A stretch of 63,408 nucleotides of DNA, taken from positions 1-63,408 of the forward strand of contig CANIEU010000013.1 in the NCBI GenBank assembly GCA_947466585.1, written 5' to 3'. The position numbers and the translations under genes are program-made. The stretch is from Fibrobacterota bacterium (GTDB taxonomy: Bacteria > Fibrobacterota > Fibrobacteria > UBA11236). Positions within the stretch are counted from its first letter, which is position 1, and every line of letters begins with the position of its first letter. Shown here one piece after another: positions 8,785 to 16,067 of this stretch. The notes under the pieces are model-generated. The model searched no databases, was not told where the DNA came from, and saw only the letters and a program-made list of their open reading frames with translations.

Positions 8785-9118
8785 TTTTTCGAGACGCTTC
8801 GGGGGCTAACGCGGTGGTGGGGGGCCTCCGGATCGGGTCGATCCGGGCCGCTCTACGGGACGGGTTCGGTCTTAGTGTGGGCCACAAGGTATGCGGAAAC
8901 AGGGTGGCGTGTCAAACGGAAAGAAGTGAAAGCGCGGTGACCGTGGCGCCCTAAGTCCTTGATTTAATAAGAGATATCCGAGCAGGAAATTTTGTTTTGA
9001 CGAGAGGGGAAGGCATTCGAACCATCGAATTTTCCTGCAAACCGTTTGTAAAACACCACAATTCTGTGATTATTGTTTTGGAGCGGTGTTGATTTCCACT
9101 GCTTTTCAGGAGTTTTCC
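8785..9118. other. Intergenic region between divergent parE and TMEM175-type gene
   Basis: There is no credible gene in these 334 bp. The region holds the parEC promoter, a palindrome GGATCG-GGT-CGATCC near 8830, and a nested inverted repeat. In the latter, GCAGGAAA at 8982-8989 pairs with TTTCCTGC at 9031-9038, enclosing ATTCGA-ACCA-TCGAAT, and it could fold in the leader of the rightward gene. No clear promoter was found for the rightward gene. Confidence 0.5.
8886..8915 (-). promoter_or_regulatory. Probable sigma-70-type promoter of parEC
   Basis: On the minus strand TTGACA (8915-8910) and TACCTT (8891-8886) are separated by 18 nt, about 100 nt upstream of the parE start. Confidence 0.5.
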
Positions 9119-9715
9119 ATGACCAAGGGTCGCCTCGAAGCCTTCACCAATGCGGTGATCGCCATCATCATGACCATTATGGTTTTGGAATTAAAGGTGC
9201 CGCACGGAATTTCGCTTCAAGCTCTGCTGCCCTTGATCCCGGTGTTCTTGAGCTATGTGCTCAGCTTCGTCTACCTCGGCATTTACTGGAACAACCACCA
9301 TCACCTGTGGCAGGCGGTGCGCCATGTGAACGGAGTGGTGCTCTGGGCCAACCTGCATCTGCTGTTCTGGCTTTCGCTGATTCCCTTTGCAACCGGTTGG
9401 ATGGGGGAAAACCATTTCGCGGCGCTTCCGGTGGCCTTGTACGGGTTTGTTTTGCTCATGGCCGCTGTGGCCTATTTCGTGATGACGATCGTCCTGGTCC
9501 GCTTGCATGGGAAGGATTCGGTGGTGGCCCGAGCCCTGGCCAGCGTGTTCAAGGAACGGATCTCCACGGTAGCCTATGTGATGGCGATTCCGATAGCGTT
9601 CTTCAACACTTGGATCTCGTGTGGACTGTATCTCATGGTGGCCCTGATTTGGCTCGTGCCCGACCCGCGTTTTGAAAAAGCGGTGATGGTGAAGGAGCAG
9701 GGGACGGAGCAATAG
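9119..9715 (+). CDS. TMEM175-like (DUF1211) potassium channel family protein
   Basis: A 198-residue membrane protein. The first helix carries the family signature R-x-x-A-F-x-[ND]-A (RLEAFTNAVIAIIMTIMVLE), which in characterised TMEM175 proteins forms the K+-selective pore. Five further hydrophobic helices follow, including YLGIYWNNHHHLW, a conserved segment in bacterial members. Bacterial TMEM175 channels are tetramers of single repeats, and the length fits. ATG 9119 is chosen because CAGGAG lies just upstream. The stop TAG opens repeat array C. Confidence 0.85.
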   Translation: MTKGRLEAFTNAVIAIIMTIMVLELKVPHGISLQALLPLIPVFLSYVLSFVYLGIYWNNHHHLWQAVRHVNGVVLWANLHLLFWLSLIPFATGWMGENHFAALPVALYGFVLLMAAVAYFVMTIVLVRLHGKDSVVARALASVFKERISTVAYVMAIPIAFFNTWISCGLYLMVALIWLVPDPRFEKAVMVKEQGTEQ

Positions 9716-9744
9716 AGCAATAGGGCAATAGAGCAATGAGACAA
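9713..9744 (+). repeat. Stop-anchored tandem array C, left arm, 8-bp unit
   Basis: Units TAGAGCAA (9713), TAGGGCAA (9721), TAGAGCAA (9729) and TGAGACAA (9737) are in exact register. The first TAG is the stop codon of the channel gene. An extra copy, GAGCAA, forms its last two codons. Confidence 0.8.
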
Positions 9745-9782
9745 TGGCGCTCAATCTAGAGGCATAGAGGAGTTTTCGAAAC

Positions 9783-9856
9783 TTTATTGTGTTTATTGCT
9801 GTGATGCTGTGTTGTTGTGCTGTCTTTTCGTTCATTGTCCCATTGTCCCATTGTCG
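9783..9856 (+). repeat. Array C, right (inverted) arm, 8-bp unit
   Basis: CATTGTCC, CATTGTCC and CATTGTCG (9833-9856) are the inverted complement of the left-arm unit (GGACAATG on the minus strand). More diverged copies extend leftward to about 9783 (TTATTGTG, TTTATTGC, TGTGATGC and so on). The two arms could pair in RNA across a loop of about 40-90 nt. The SIMPL gene's ribosome binding site follows directly. Confidence 0.6.
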
Positions 9857-9871
9857 CTTTCAGGAGCCTTC

Positions 9872-10600
9872 ATGCAAAACCGCAACCTTATCATCTCGTC
9901 CATTTTCGTCGCCGTGGGCCTGACCCTCGCCGGCTGGTTCGCCGGTCAGGGCGTATTGCGCGCCCGCACGGCCGAGCGCTACGTCACGGTCAAGGGCGTT
10001 GCGGAGCGCCCCGCCCGGGCGGAATTGGCCTTGTGGCCTCTGCGCCTCGCGGTGTCGGAGAACGATCTCGCCCGCGGGCATGCGAAAATGGCCGCCGACG
10101 TGCATCAGATTCGCTTGTTTTTAACGCGTCATGGCATCGATACGGCGGGCATCGCCTTGCAGGATTTCGCCGTGAACGATGCGTTCTCGAACCAATACCA
10201 GACCGATCGCATCGCCAGCCGTTACGTGATTCGTCAAACCGTGATGGTACGCTCCACCGAACCGGAAAAAGTCCTCGCAGCCAGTCAGAGCATCGGCGAA
10301 CTGGTCGAGGTGGGCGTGGTGTTCTCGTCGGGAAACGAGTACGGCGGGGGAGGCCCGACCTTTTTGTTCAAGGGATTGAGCGATTTGAAACCGAAGATGA
10401 TCGCGGAGGCGACCGCCGAAGCACGCGCGGCCGCGGAACAATTCGCCCGCGACTCCAAAAGCCACATTGCCGGTATCCGCCGTGCCAATCAGGGCCTGTT
10501 CGAGATCCGCGCGCGCGACGAGGCCCAAGGTGTCCGCGAAGAGAATCAGATCGATAAGACGGTTCGGGTTGTGACCACGGTGGAGTATTTGCTGAAATGA
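9872..10600 (+). CDS. SIMPL (DUF541) domain periplasmic protein
   Basis: 242 residues with an N-terminal membrane anchor or uncleaved signal (LIISSIFVAVGLTLAGWFAG). A SIMPL/DUF541 domain follows, starting RYVTVKGVAERPARAELALW. Members form multimeric barrel- or channel-like assemblies and are exported; their cellular role is poorly defined, with links to oxidative stress (E. coli YggE). The start at 9872 is supported by CAGGAG at 9861-9866; a longer frame would read through the repeat arm. The stop TGA opens repeat array D. Confidence 0.85.
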   Translation: MQNRNLIISSIFVAVGLTLAGWFAGQGVLRARTAERYVTVKGVAERPARAELALWPLRLAVSENDLARGHAKMAADVHQIRLFLTRHGIDTAGIALQDFAVNDAFSNQYQTDRIASRYVIRQTVMVRSTEPEKVLAASQSIGELVEVGVVFSSGNEYGGGGPTFLFKGLSDLKPKMIAEATAEARAAAEQFARDSKSHIAGIRRANQGLFEIRARDEAQGVREENQIDKTVRVVTTVEYLLK

Positions 10601-10632
10601 GAAATGGGAAATGGGAAATCGGAAACGGGAAA
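10598..10632 (+). repeat. Stop-anchored tandem array D, left arm, 7-bp unit
   Basis: Units TGAGAAA, TGGGAAA, TGGGAAA, TCGGAAA and CGGGAAA run from 10598 in strict 7-bp register. The first TGA is the stop codon of the SIMPL-domain gene. Confidence 0.8.
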
Positions 10633-10674
10633 GATTGAAATCAGGGATTTAAAATCGATTTTGGGATTCGTTAT

Positions 10675-10695
10675 TTTCTCATTTCTCATTGTTGA
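10675..10695 (-). repeat. Array D, right (inverted) arm
   Basis: TTTCTCA at 10675-10681 and at 10682-10688, then a diverged TTGTTGA, are inverted copies of TGAGAAA. On the minus strand they come just downstream of the acylphosphatase stop, so both convergent genes are followed by the same stop-bearing unit. Confidence 0.7.
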
Positions 10696-10705
10696 TTAAA
10701 CGCCT

Positions 10706-10984
10706 CTAGTAGGTAATCGTAAAGCCTTTCCCGCCCTCCGCCCTCATTTCTTCCAGCTTGACATCCTCCACCCGCGCGTTCTCCGGTCCGCGGCGGCACC
10801 AGCGGATGAAGGCGCCCACAGCCGTTTCGGAACCTTCGGCGTCGGCATATACGGATCCGTCTTCTTCATTGCGGACGAAGCCGGAGAGGCCGAGCTTGAC
10901 CGCTTCGCGATGGGCTTCGCGACGGTAAAAAACCCCCTGAACCCGACCGGTGATATGAATCGAAACGCGTCGTGCTGAAGTCAT
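10706..10984 (-). CDS. acyP: Acylphosphatase
   Basis: A 92-residue ferredoxin-like fold enzyme that hydrolyses the carboxyl-phosphate bond of acyl phosphates in the cytosol. The signature GRVQGVFYRREA carries the catalytic Arg21, and GFVRNEEDGSV carries the catalytic Asn39. The length and the C-terminal FTITY strand are normal for the family. It lies downstream of gpsA on the same strand, about 100 bp away, separated by a repeat array and an inverted repeat. Confidence 0.93.
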   Translation of the reverse strand: MTSARRVSIHITGRVQGVFYRREAHREAVKLGLSGFVRNEEDGSVYADAEGSETAVGAFIRWCRRGPENARVEDVKLEEMRAEGGKGFTITY

Positions 10985-11015
10985 GGGATCAAATTCATTT
11001 CAGGGATTCCGTACT

Positions 11016-11057
11016 CGTACTCGATGTGTTCGTTTCAAATCCCTGTTTTCGAGTACG
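11016..11057 (-). other. Inverted repeat between gpsA and acylphosphatase
   Basis: CGTACTCGA (11016-11024) and TCGAGTACG (11049-11057) are a perfect 9-bp inverted repeat with a 24-nt loop. There is no T-run on the minus strand, so it is a possible RNA processing hairpin rather than an intrinsic terminator. Confidence 0.45.
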
Positions 11058-11062
11058 ATTCG

Positions 11063-11090
11063 CTCACTACCTACTACCTGCTACTTCTTA
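11063..11090 (-). repeat. Stop-anchored tandem array E, 7-bp unit
   Basis: On the minus strand TAAGAAG, TAGCAGG, TAGTAGG and TAGTGAG follow each other in 7-bp register from 11090. The first TAA is the stop codon of gpsA, and every unit begins with a stop triplet. Confidence 0.8.
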
Positions 11091-12122
11091 CTTCCCCGCG
11101 AACTCAACATCTTCCATCTGCGGTTCGCTCATCAGGCCGCCAACAACTTCGCGCACCGGGCGTCCTTCAAAGAGCAAGGTATGTAGGCCTTCTAGAATGC
11201 GCATGCGGATGCTCATATCGGCCAAGCGTCCGTATACAGTCCGCACGGTATGGACGCCTTCCGCGACCTCGCCGATTTCTTTAACGGCCTGGTCGAGCGT
11301 TTTGCCCTGACCGATGAGGCGACCCACGCGGAAGTTGCGGCTTTGCGGCGAGGTACAGGTGGTGATGAGATCGCCCACCCCTGCGAGGCCGAGGAAGGTC
11401 AGCGGGTCCGCGCCCGACTTCACCGCGAAGCGGCTCATTTCGGCGAGGGCGCGCGTGAGGATCAAACCGCGGGCGTTGTCACCCAGTTCGAGTGCATCGG
11501 CGAGGCCGGTGGCGATGGCATAGACGTTCTTAAGCACGCCGCCCAGCTCCACGCCGCGCACGTCGGGATTGCTGTACACACGGAAATAAGGGCACGACAA
11601 CCATTCCTGCACGATCGCCACCAAGCCGGCATCGGAGCTGGCGATCACGGTGCCGCTGAGTTTGTGGGCCGCGATTTCCTTCGCGAGGTTGGGGCCGCTG
11701 AGGGCGCCGATGCGCGTGCAGGGGGTTTCCTCCCCGAGGATTTCCGTCATCAGTTTGAAGGTGCCGGTCTCAATACCCTTGGTGGTGCTGACGAGCATCT
11801 GTTCCGCATTCAGTGCGGGGGCCATGGCACGGACGGTTTCGCGGAACCAGGGGCTCGGTACGCACACCAAAACGAGCGTGGCGCCGTGCACCGCTTCTGC
11901 CAGATCGGCGGTGGCGGTGATGTTGGCGCTCAAGGTGATACCGGGCAGGTATTTGGCATTGATGTGTGAAGCGTTGAATGCCGCCGCAGCTTCGGCGGTG
12001 CGGAACTGGAGCGCTACGCGGTGTCCGTTGTGCCCGAGAATATCGGCCAGGGCGCTGCCGAAGCTGCCACCCCCGATCACCGCCACCTTGGCGGACTTTT
12101 CCGTCGATCCCGATGTGTTCAT
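11088..12122 (-). CDS. gpsA: Glycerol-3-phosphate dehydrogenase [NAD(P)+]
   Basis: 344 residues. It reduces dihydroxyacetone phosphate to sn-glycerol 3-phosphate, the first step towards phospholipid head-group backbones. The NAD-binding Rossmann motif is VIGGGSFGSALADIL near residue 15. The catalytic Lys lies in LGGVLKNVYAIATGLADAL, and the substrate-binding GLAGVGDLITTC is near residue 255. ATG 12122 overlaps the stop of the HAD gene by 4 nt (ATGA), and AAGGA precedes it, so the two genes are translationally coupled. Confidence 0.95.
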   Translation of the reverse strand: MNTSGSTEKSAKVAVIGGGSFGSALADILGHNGHRVALQFRTAEAAAAFNASHINAKYLPGITLSANITATADLAEAVHGATLVLVCVPSPWFRETVRAMAPALNAEQMLVSTTKGIETGTFKLMTEILGEETPCTRIGALSGPNLAKEIAAHKLSGTVIASSDAGLVAIVQEWLSCPYFRVYSNPDVRGVELGGVLKNVYAIATGLADALELGDNARGLILTRALAEMSRFAVKSGADPLTFLGLAGVGDLITTCTSPQSRNFRVGRLIGQGKTLDQAVKEIGEVAEGVHTVRTVYGRLADMSIRMRILEGLHTLLFEGRPVREVVGGLMSEPQMEDVEFAGK

Positions 12123-12859
12123 GAGGATTCCTTGCTCCCTTCCTTATTCCAAAGTGCGGCCACTTCGGCCACGGTGAGTTCGTCCAGGCGCGACACGATG
12201 CGGTGGGGACCGGGTTTTCCCGGAGCGGCCGCGAGCATCTCTCGCGGGTGTGTACCGGCCACCCCGATGACACGCATGCCTGCAAGGAGTCCCGCCTCGA
12301 TGCCGACCGGAGCGTCCTCGAACACCACACAACGTGCGGGTTCGATTCCGGTTTTCTTCGAGGCTTTCAAGAACACATCCGGCTCGGGTTTGCCCCTGTT
12401 CACGTCCTCAGCGGTCACGATGCCTTGAAAGAAGTGCGTGAACCCGAAGGCCTTGAGGCACGTGTCGATGTTCTCGCGATGGGTCGAGGACCCGATTGCG
12501 CAGGGGATGCCGGCGGCCTGCAGGCGTTCGAGCCAGGTGCGCACGCCGGGCAGCGGCTCGATTCCTTCGGCGCGGATGATGTCACGGTACAGTTCTTCTT
12601 TGCGTAACGACAGGCGGCGGATTTCGGCGGGATCGTGCGTCCACCCGAGAATATTGGGCAGGATCGCCTCGTTCTTCATGCCGAAGCTGCGTTTGAAGTG
12701 GCCTTCGGGCAAGACGCGGCCGGTTTCTGCGGCAAGCATTTCCCAGCTGCGCTCATGCTGCGACGAGGAATCGAGCACCACGCCGTCCCAATCGAATAAT
12801 GCTGCGAATGGCGCCGCAAATGCAGGAAACAATCCCTGTTCAAAAAGCGAATCGTACAT
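12119..12859 (-). CDS. HAD-superfamily phosphatase, beta-phosphoglucomutase-like
   Basis: 246 residues, HAD subfamily I. Motif I is LFDWDGVVLDSS (nucleophile Asp and acid/base Asp). Motif II is AIGSSTHRENI, motif III is RGKPEPDVFL, and motif IV is VVFEDAPVGIEAG. The helical cap domain occupies about residues 25-100. Members dephosphorylate or isomerise sugar phosphates. As it is coupled to gpsA, a glycerol- or sugar-phosphate substrate is a reasonable but unproven guess. The start is taken at ATG 12859; the longer frame to 12955 would translate a 9-bp repeat as ATP-ATP-AT and is unlikely. Confidence 0.85.
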   Translation of the reverse strand: MYDSLFEQGLFPAFAAPFAALFDWDGVVLDSSSQHERSWEMLAAETGRVLPEGHFKRSFGMKNEAILPNILGWTHDPAEIRRLSLRKEELYRDIIRAEGIEPLPGVRTWLERLQAAGIPCAIGSSTHRENIDTCLKAFGFTHFFQGIVTAEDVNRGKPEPDVFLKASKKTGIEPARCVVFEDAPVGIEAGLLAGMRVIGVAGTHPREMLAAAPGKPGPHRIVSRLDELTVAEVAALWNKEGSKESS

Positions 12860-12869
12860 GGCATCAAAA

Positions 12870-12896
12870 GTAGCAGGGGTAGCAGGGGTAGCGGGG
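12870..12896 (+). repeat. Three-copy 9-bp tandem repeat upstream of the HAD gene
   Basis: GTAGCAGGG, GTAGCAGGG and GTAGCGGGG are in exact register, in the divergent promoter region of the HAD and transglycosylase genes. Units contain TAG on the plus strand, but I find no gene that ends there. Confidence 0.7.
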
Positions 12897-12972
12897 AATT
12901 CGGCGATACGGATTCCGCATTCCTGGGCTGAAATCCGGATGGGAACGCTCCGCAATTCGTAATTTGGCTCGC

Positions 12973-15222
12973 ATGTCCCTTGTCCACCCCTTCCGATGGA
13001 TGCGCTGCACCCTGTTCACCGCTGCGTCCACTCACCTTTTCGTTGCCTTGATGGCCCTGGTCTTCGTTCTCGATACGGGAACTGCCGAGGCGCGGAAATC
13101 CCTCAAGGGAAACAAGGGTGGGGCGAAGCCGGTTTTTACGACGTTGCAACTTCCGCCGTCGCCTCACGCGTTGCGCGCCTACAATCAGGCATGGGAGCTT
13201 AGCCTCAAAGAGTATCGTCAGGGCGAGAACGCGAAGGCCGCGGTCGACTTCGAGGCGATCGAGGGGGGCGATTCCCTGTCGACCTTCTACCGTTCGGTTC
13301 TCTTGGCGCAGACTAGGCTGCGTGCGCGGGACACCGCCCGCGCCGATGCCCTGCTCGCAGCCCTGCAATCAGGGCGCGCGCTCGATCCGGTTTGGCAAAG
13401 ATCCTTGCACCGGTTGCGTTTGCAGACCTTCGTGATTCTGCCGCCCACGGCGCAACGCGAATATCTGTTGAATGCCGCCCGCGCCCCGCTCGACAACAAT
13501 GACAAGGCCGATGCGTTTTACCGGCTGCTTGCACTCGACACGCCGATCGTCGCACGAAGCGAACGCATCGGGTACGCGCGTCAGTTGGTCCCATTGGCCT
13601 TGCCCGGGCCGCGCCTTGATCGGGAATACCGGCGCTGGATCGCGACGCTCGATGCGGCGGACTCCACACGGGAGTCCCAGCGCCTGCTGCTCGATTGGGA
13701 AGAAAAGCTCGGATTGTGGACCGAAGCCATCGCCCGTGCGGAGGCATTGGCGAGCCGGGATACGGCCGCGGAGGGGGTGCGCGGACTTCGTGCTAGAATT
13801 GCGCAAGCGTATTACAATAAAGGAAGTTACGGAGAATCGATCCAGCAATACACGCAGATGTTGAACCGGGTCGGAGAGTCCCCGGAAATTCTCATCCAGC
13901 TGGCGCGCGCGCATCGCTCCCTCTCCCAAGAAGTGCCGGCCCAAGCCTGGTATTCCCGTCTGGTGGAGCGCTTTCCCAACGATGGCCGGTCCGCCGAAAC
14001 GCTCTGGATGCGCGCCTTCGATGCCGAGATGCTCGGCAATGCCGATACCGCGCTGGCCTTGTATGCCCGCATCGCCTCGGAGTTTCCCTTGCATACGCGT
14101 GGGAACGAGGCGCTGTTTCGCACCGGGTTGATGCTCTACCGCCGCGCCGATTATGCCGGAGCACAGCGCGCCTTTGCCGAACTGCATCAAGGGCGCATCA
14201 ATCCGGGATTGGGAGGCGGCGCCCCCGGACGTTTGCGCGGCGCGGCGCGCTATTGGGAAGGCAAGGCGCTCGCCGCCGATTCGGATACGGTCGGCTCTCG
14301 TGCCACGTGGATTGCCTTGGCGCGGGAATACCCCTTCGGGCATTACGGGCACATGGCCCGGCAGGAACTCGTGCGGCGCAACGCGTTGCCCGACTCTTTG
14401 GAGTGGCGCCGACTGTTGAACCCCGCCTCCGGCGAGGCGATCCGATCGTGGTTCGGAGACTCCTCCGTCTCCGGTTCAACCCCGGCCATCGCCACCACCC
14501 TTTTTGCCGGCGAGAGCCAATGGATGCCGATCGCACGCCTGTTCGAGTTGCAACTTGACTCCTTGGCCGTGCTCACCTTGCAGGCCCGGGCCAACTCCCA
14601 GCCCACCAATCTCTGGTTGCTTTACGATGCGGCCGTGCGTTGCCGCAATGCTGGATTTGGCTATGAGGCCTACCGGTTCGCCGTGCGTCTTTCCGAAAAA
14701 CTTCCCGTCGAGCGCTGGCCCCGGGCACCCGTCGAAGTGCTGCGTTTGTTCTATCCACCTTCGTATGCCGAACTCGTGCGCCCCGAAGCGGCGCGCGCCG
14801 GCATGCCCCCCGGACTCGCCTTGGCACTCATCAAACAGGAGAGCGGCTTCGATCCGGGGGCGGTGTCGCGCGTCGGCGCGCGCGGGCTGATGCAACTCAT
14901 GCCGCAGACCGGCACCGAGCAGGCGCGGAAGGAGGGCTTGAAAGGATTCCACCCCGACTCGCTGTTCGTGCCGGCCGTCAACATCCGTCTCGGGGTGGCC
15001 TACCTCCGGGACGTGCTCCGCCGCAATCACGGCAGCATCGAATTCGCGCTCGCGCAATACAATGCCGGGCCCACGGCGCTCGATCGTTGGATGCCGCGGC
15101 TCGAGGGGCGTCCACCCGAAGAGGCGGTGGAGGATATCGGGTTCGCAGAAACCCGGGAATACGTGAAACGTGTTTCTGCTAACTGGCGGACTTATCAGGT
15201 GTTGTGGGGCGAAGGCGAATGA
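12973..15222 (+). CDS. Soluble lytic murein transglycosylase (Slt family)
   Basis: About 749 residues, exported to the periplasm, where it cleaves peptidoglycan to 1,6-anhydro products. The signal peptide contains HLFVALMALVFVLDTGTAEA. A long alpha-helical TPR-like superhelix follows (for example AQAYYNKGSYGESIQQYTQM). The C-terminal SLT domain has its catalytic Glu623 in LIKQESGFDPGA, followed by VGARGLMQLMPQT and ALAQYNAGP. The layout matches E. coli Slt70 but is longer. The start could be TTG 12964 or ATG 12973; neither has a clear ribosome binding site. The stop TGA opens repeat array G. Confidence 0.9.
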   Translation: MSLVHPFRWMRCTLFTAASTHLFVALMALVFVLDTGTAEARKSLKGNKGGAKPVFTTLQLPPSPHALRAYNQAWELSLKEYRQGENAKAAVDFEAIEGGDSLSTFYRSVLLAQTRLRARDTARADALLAALQSGRALDPVWQRSLHRLRLQTFVILPPTAQREYLLNAARAPLDNNDKADAFYRLLALDTPIVARSERIGYARQLVPLALPGPRLDREYRRWIATLDAADSTRESQRLLLDWEEKLGLWTEAIARAEALASRDTAAEGVRGLRARIAQAYYNKGSYGESIQQYTQMLNRVGESPEILIQLARAHRSLSQEVPAQAWYSRLVERFPNDGRSAETLWMRAFDAEMLGNADTALALYARIASEFPLHTRGNEALFRTGLMLYRRADYAGAQRAFAELHQGRINPGLGGGAPGRLRGAARYWEGKALAADSDTVGSRATWIALAREYPFGHYGHMARQELVRRNALPDSLEWRRLLNPASGEAIRSWFGDSSVSGSTPAIATTLFAGESQWMPIARLFELQLDSLAVLTLQARANSQPTNLWLLYDAAVRCRNAGFGYEAYRFAVRLSEKLPVERWPRAPVEVLRLFYPPSYAELVRPEAARAGMPPGLALALIKQESGFDPGAVSRVGARGLMQLMPQTGTEQARKEGLKGFHPDSLFVPAVNIRLGVAYLRDVLRRNHGSIEFALAQYNAGPTALDRWMPRLEGRPPEEAVEDIGFAETREYVKRVSANWRTYQVLWGEGE

Positions 15223-15254
15223 GAAGTGAGAAATGAGAAATGAGAAATGAGAAA
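15220..15254 (+). repeat. Stop-anchored tandem array G, left arm, 7-bp unit, five copies
   Basis: TGAGAAG followed by four copies of TGAGAAA runs from 15220. The first TGA is the stop codon of the transglycosylase. Bases 15221-15248 are an exact inverted match to 15359-15386. Confidence 0.9.
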
Positions 15255-15311
15255 ATCCATCTTGTCGGCATGCGTTTGGGGGAACTTGATCGTCCCGGGA
15301 CGGGGCAATTG

Positions 15312-16067
15312 ATGCATCCGGTTCTGAAACTCAGGTTTCCCATTTGTTTCTGGAGTTTATTTCTCATTTCTCATTTCTCACTTCTCATTCTCGCATCGCT
15401 CTTTCTCAGCGTTCCGGCATTCGCGGCTCCATCCTCCGTTACCATATCCTCCGGCTCCTCTCCCTGCTTTCCCCTGGCGCGCCTCAAGTATTCCGGTGGG
15501 GGAGACTGGTACACCGGACCCAGCATGCTTCCGAACCTAGCCAAGCGTTTGCGCGCCGACCTCGGGATGAACGTATGCCCGGCCGAGCGAGTGGTGGAAC
15601 CGTTGTCGGGGTCCTTGTTCGAAACACCCGTGCTCTTCATGACCGGCCACGGTCGCGTGTCCTTCAGCGAAGAGGAGCGCGTCGCCCTCCGGGACTATCT
15701 CGCGCGCGGCGGCCTGCTTTTTGCCGACGACAACTACGGCCTCGCCGAATCCTTCCGCGCCGAAATGGACACGCTCTTCCCGCGTCATCCGCTGCGCCCG
15801 TTGCCCTCCGGGCATCCCGTGTTCTGCAGCCACTACCGTTTCCCCGCCGGGCTTCCCAAAATCCACCAGCACGACGGCAAGCCCGCCACCGCCTACGGCA
15901 TCGAACTGGACGGCCGCATCGCCGTGCTTTTCACATACGAATCCGACCTCGGCAACGGTTGGGAAGATGCCGAGGTACACGGCGACCCGCCTGCGCTTCA
16001 TGAATCCGCCCTGCGAATGGGCGTGAACATCTTCTCCTGGTTCTTCGAAGGGGCCAGAGCTCGATGA
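15312..16067 (+). CDS. DUF4159 domain protein, exported
   Basis: About 251 residues. A signal peptide (start MHPVLKLRF, core LISHFSLLILASLFLSVPAF, then AAPSS) is followed by a DUF4159 domain: DWYTGPSMLPNLAKRLRADL, VLFMTGHGRVSFSEEE, LRDYLARGGLLFADDN and a C-terminal GVNIFSWFFEGA. DUF4159 has a class I glutamine-amidotransferase-like fold and is usually found near von Willebrand A / MoxR (aerotolerance) clusters; its function is unknown. The start at 15312 is chosen because it gives a proper signal peptide. Longer starts in the loop or left repeat arm are possible. It overlaps the next gene by 4 nt (ATGA). Confidence 0.8.
   Translation: MHPVLKLRFPICFWSLFLISHFSLLILASLFLSVPAFAAPSSVTISSGSSPCFPLARLKYSGGGDWYTGPSMLPNLAKRLRADLGMNVCPAERVVEPLSGSLFETPVLFMTGHGRVSFSEEERVALRDYLARGGLLFADDNYGLAESFRAEMDTLFPRHPLRPLPSGHPVFCSHYRFPAGLPKIHQHDGKPATAYGIELDGRIAVLFTYESDLGNGWEDAEVHGDPPALHESALRMGVNIFSWFFEGARAR
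15359..15386 (+). repeat. Array G, right (inverted) arm, perfect 28-nt complement
   Basis: ATTTCTC three times and then ACTTCTC is the exact reverse complement of 15221-15248, across a 110-nt loop. In the frame of the downstream gene it encodes LISHFSLLI, the hydrophobic core of the signal peptide. Confidence 0.9.

Noticed and set aside
6682-8940. 752-codon plus-strand ORF opposite parE
   Set aside because: It is the antisense shadow of a clear ParE gene; the translation is Val/Leu/Arg-rich with no domain, and parE explains the open frame through its codon bias.
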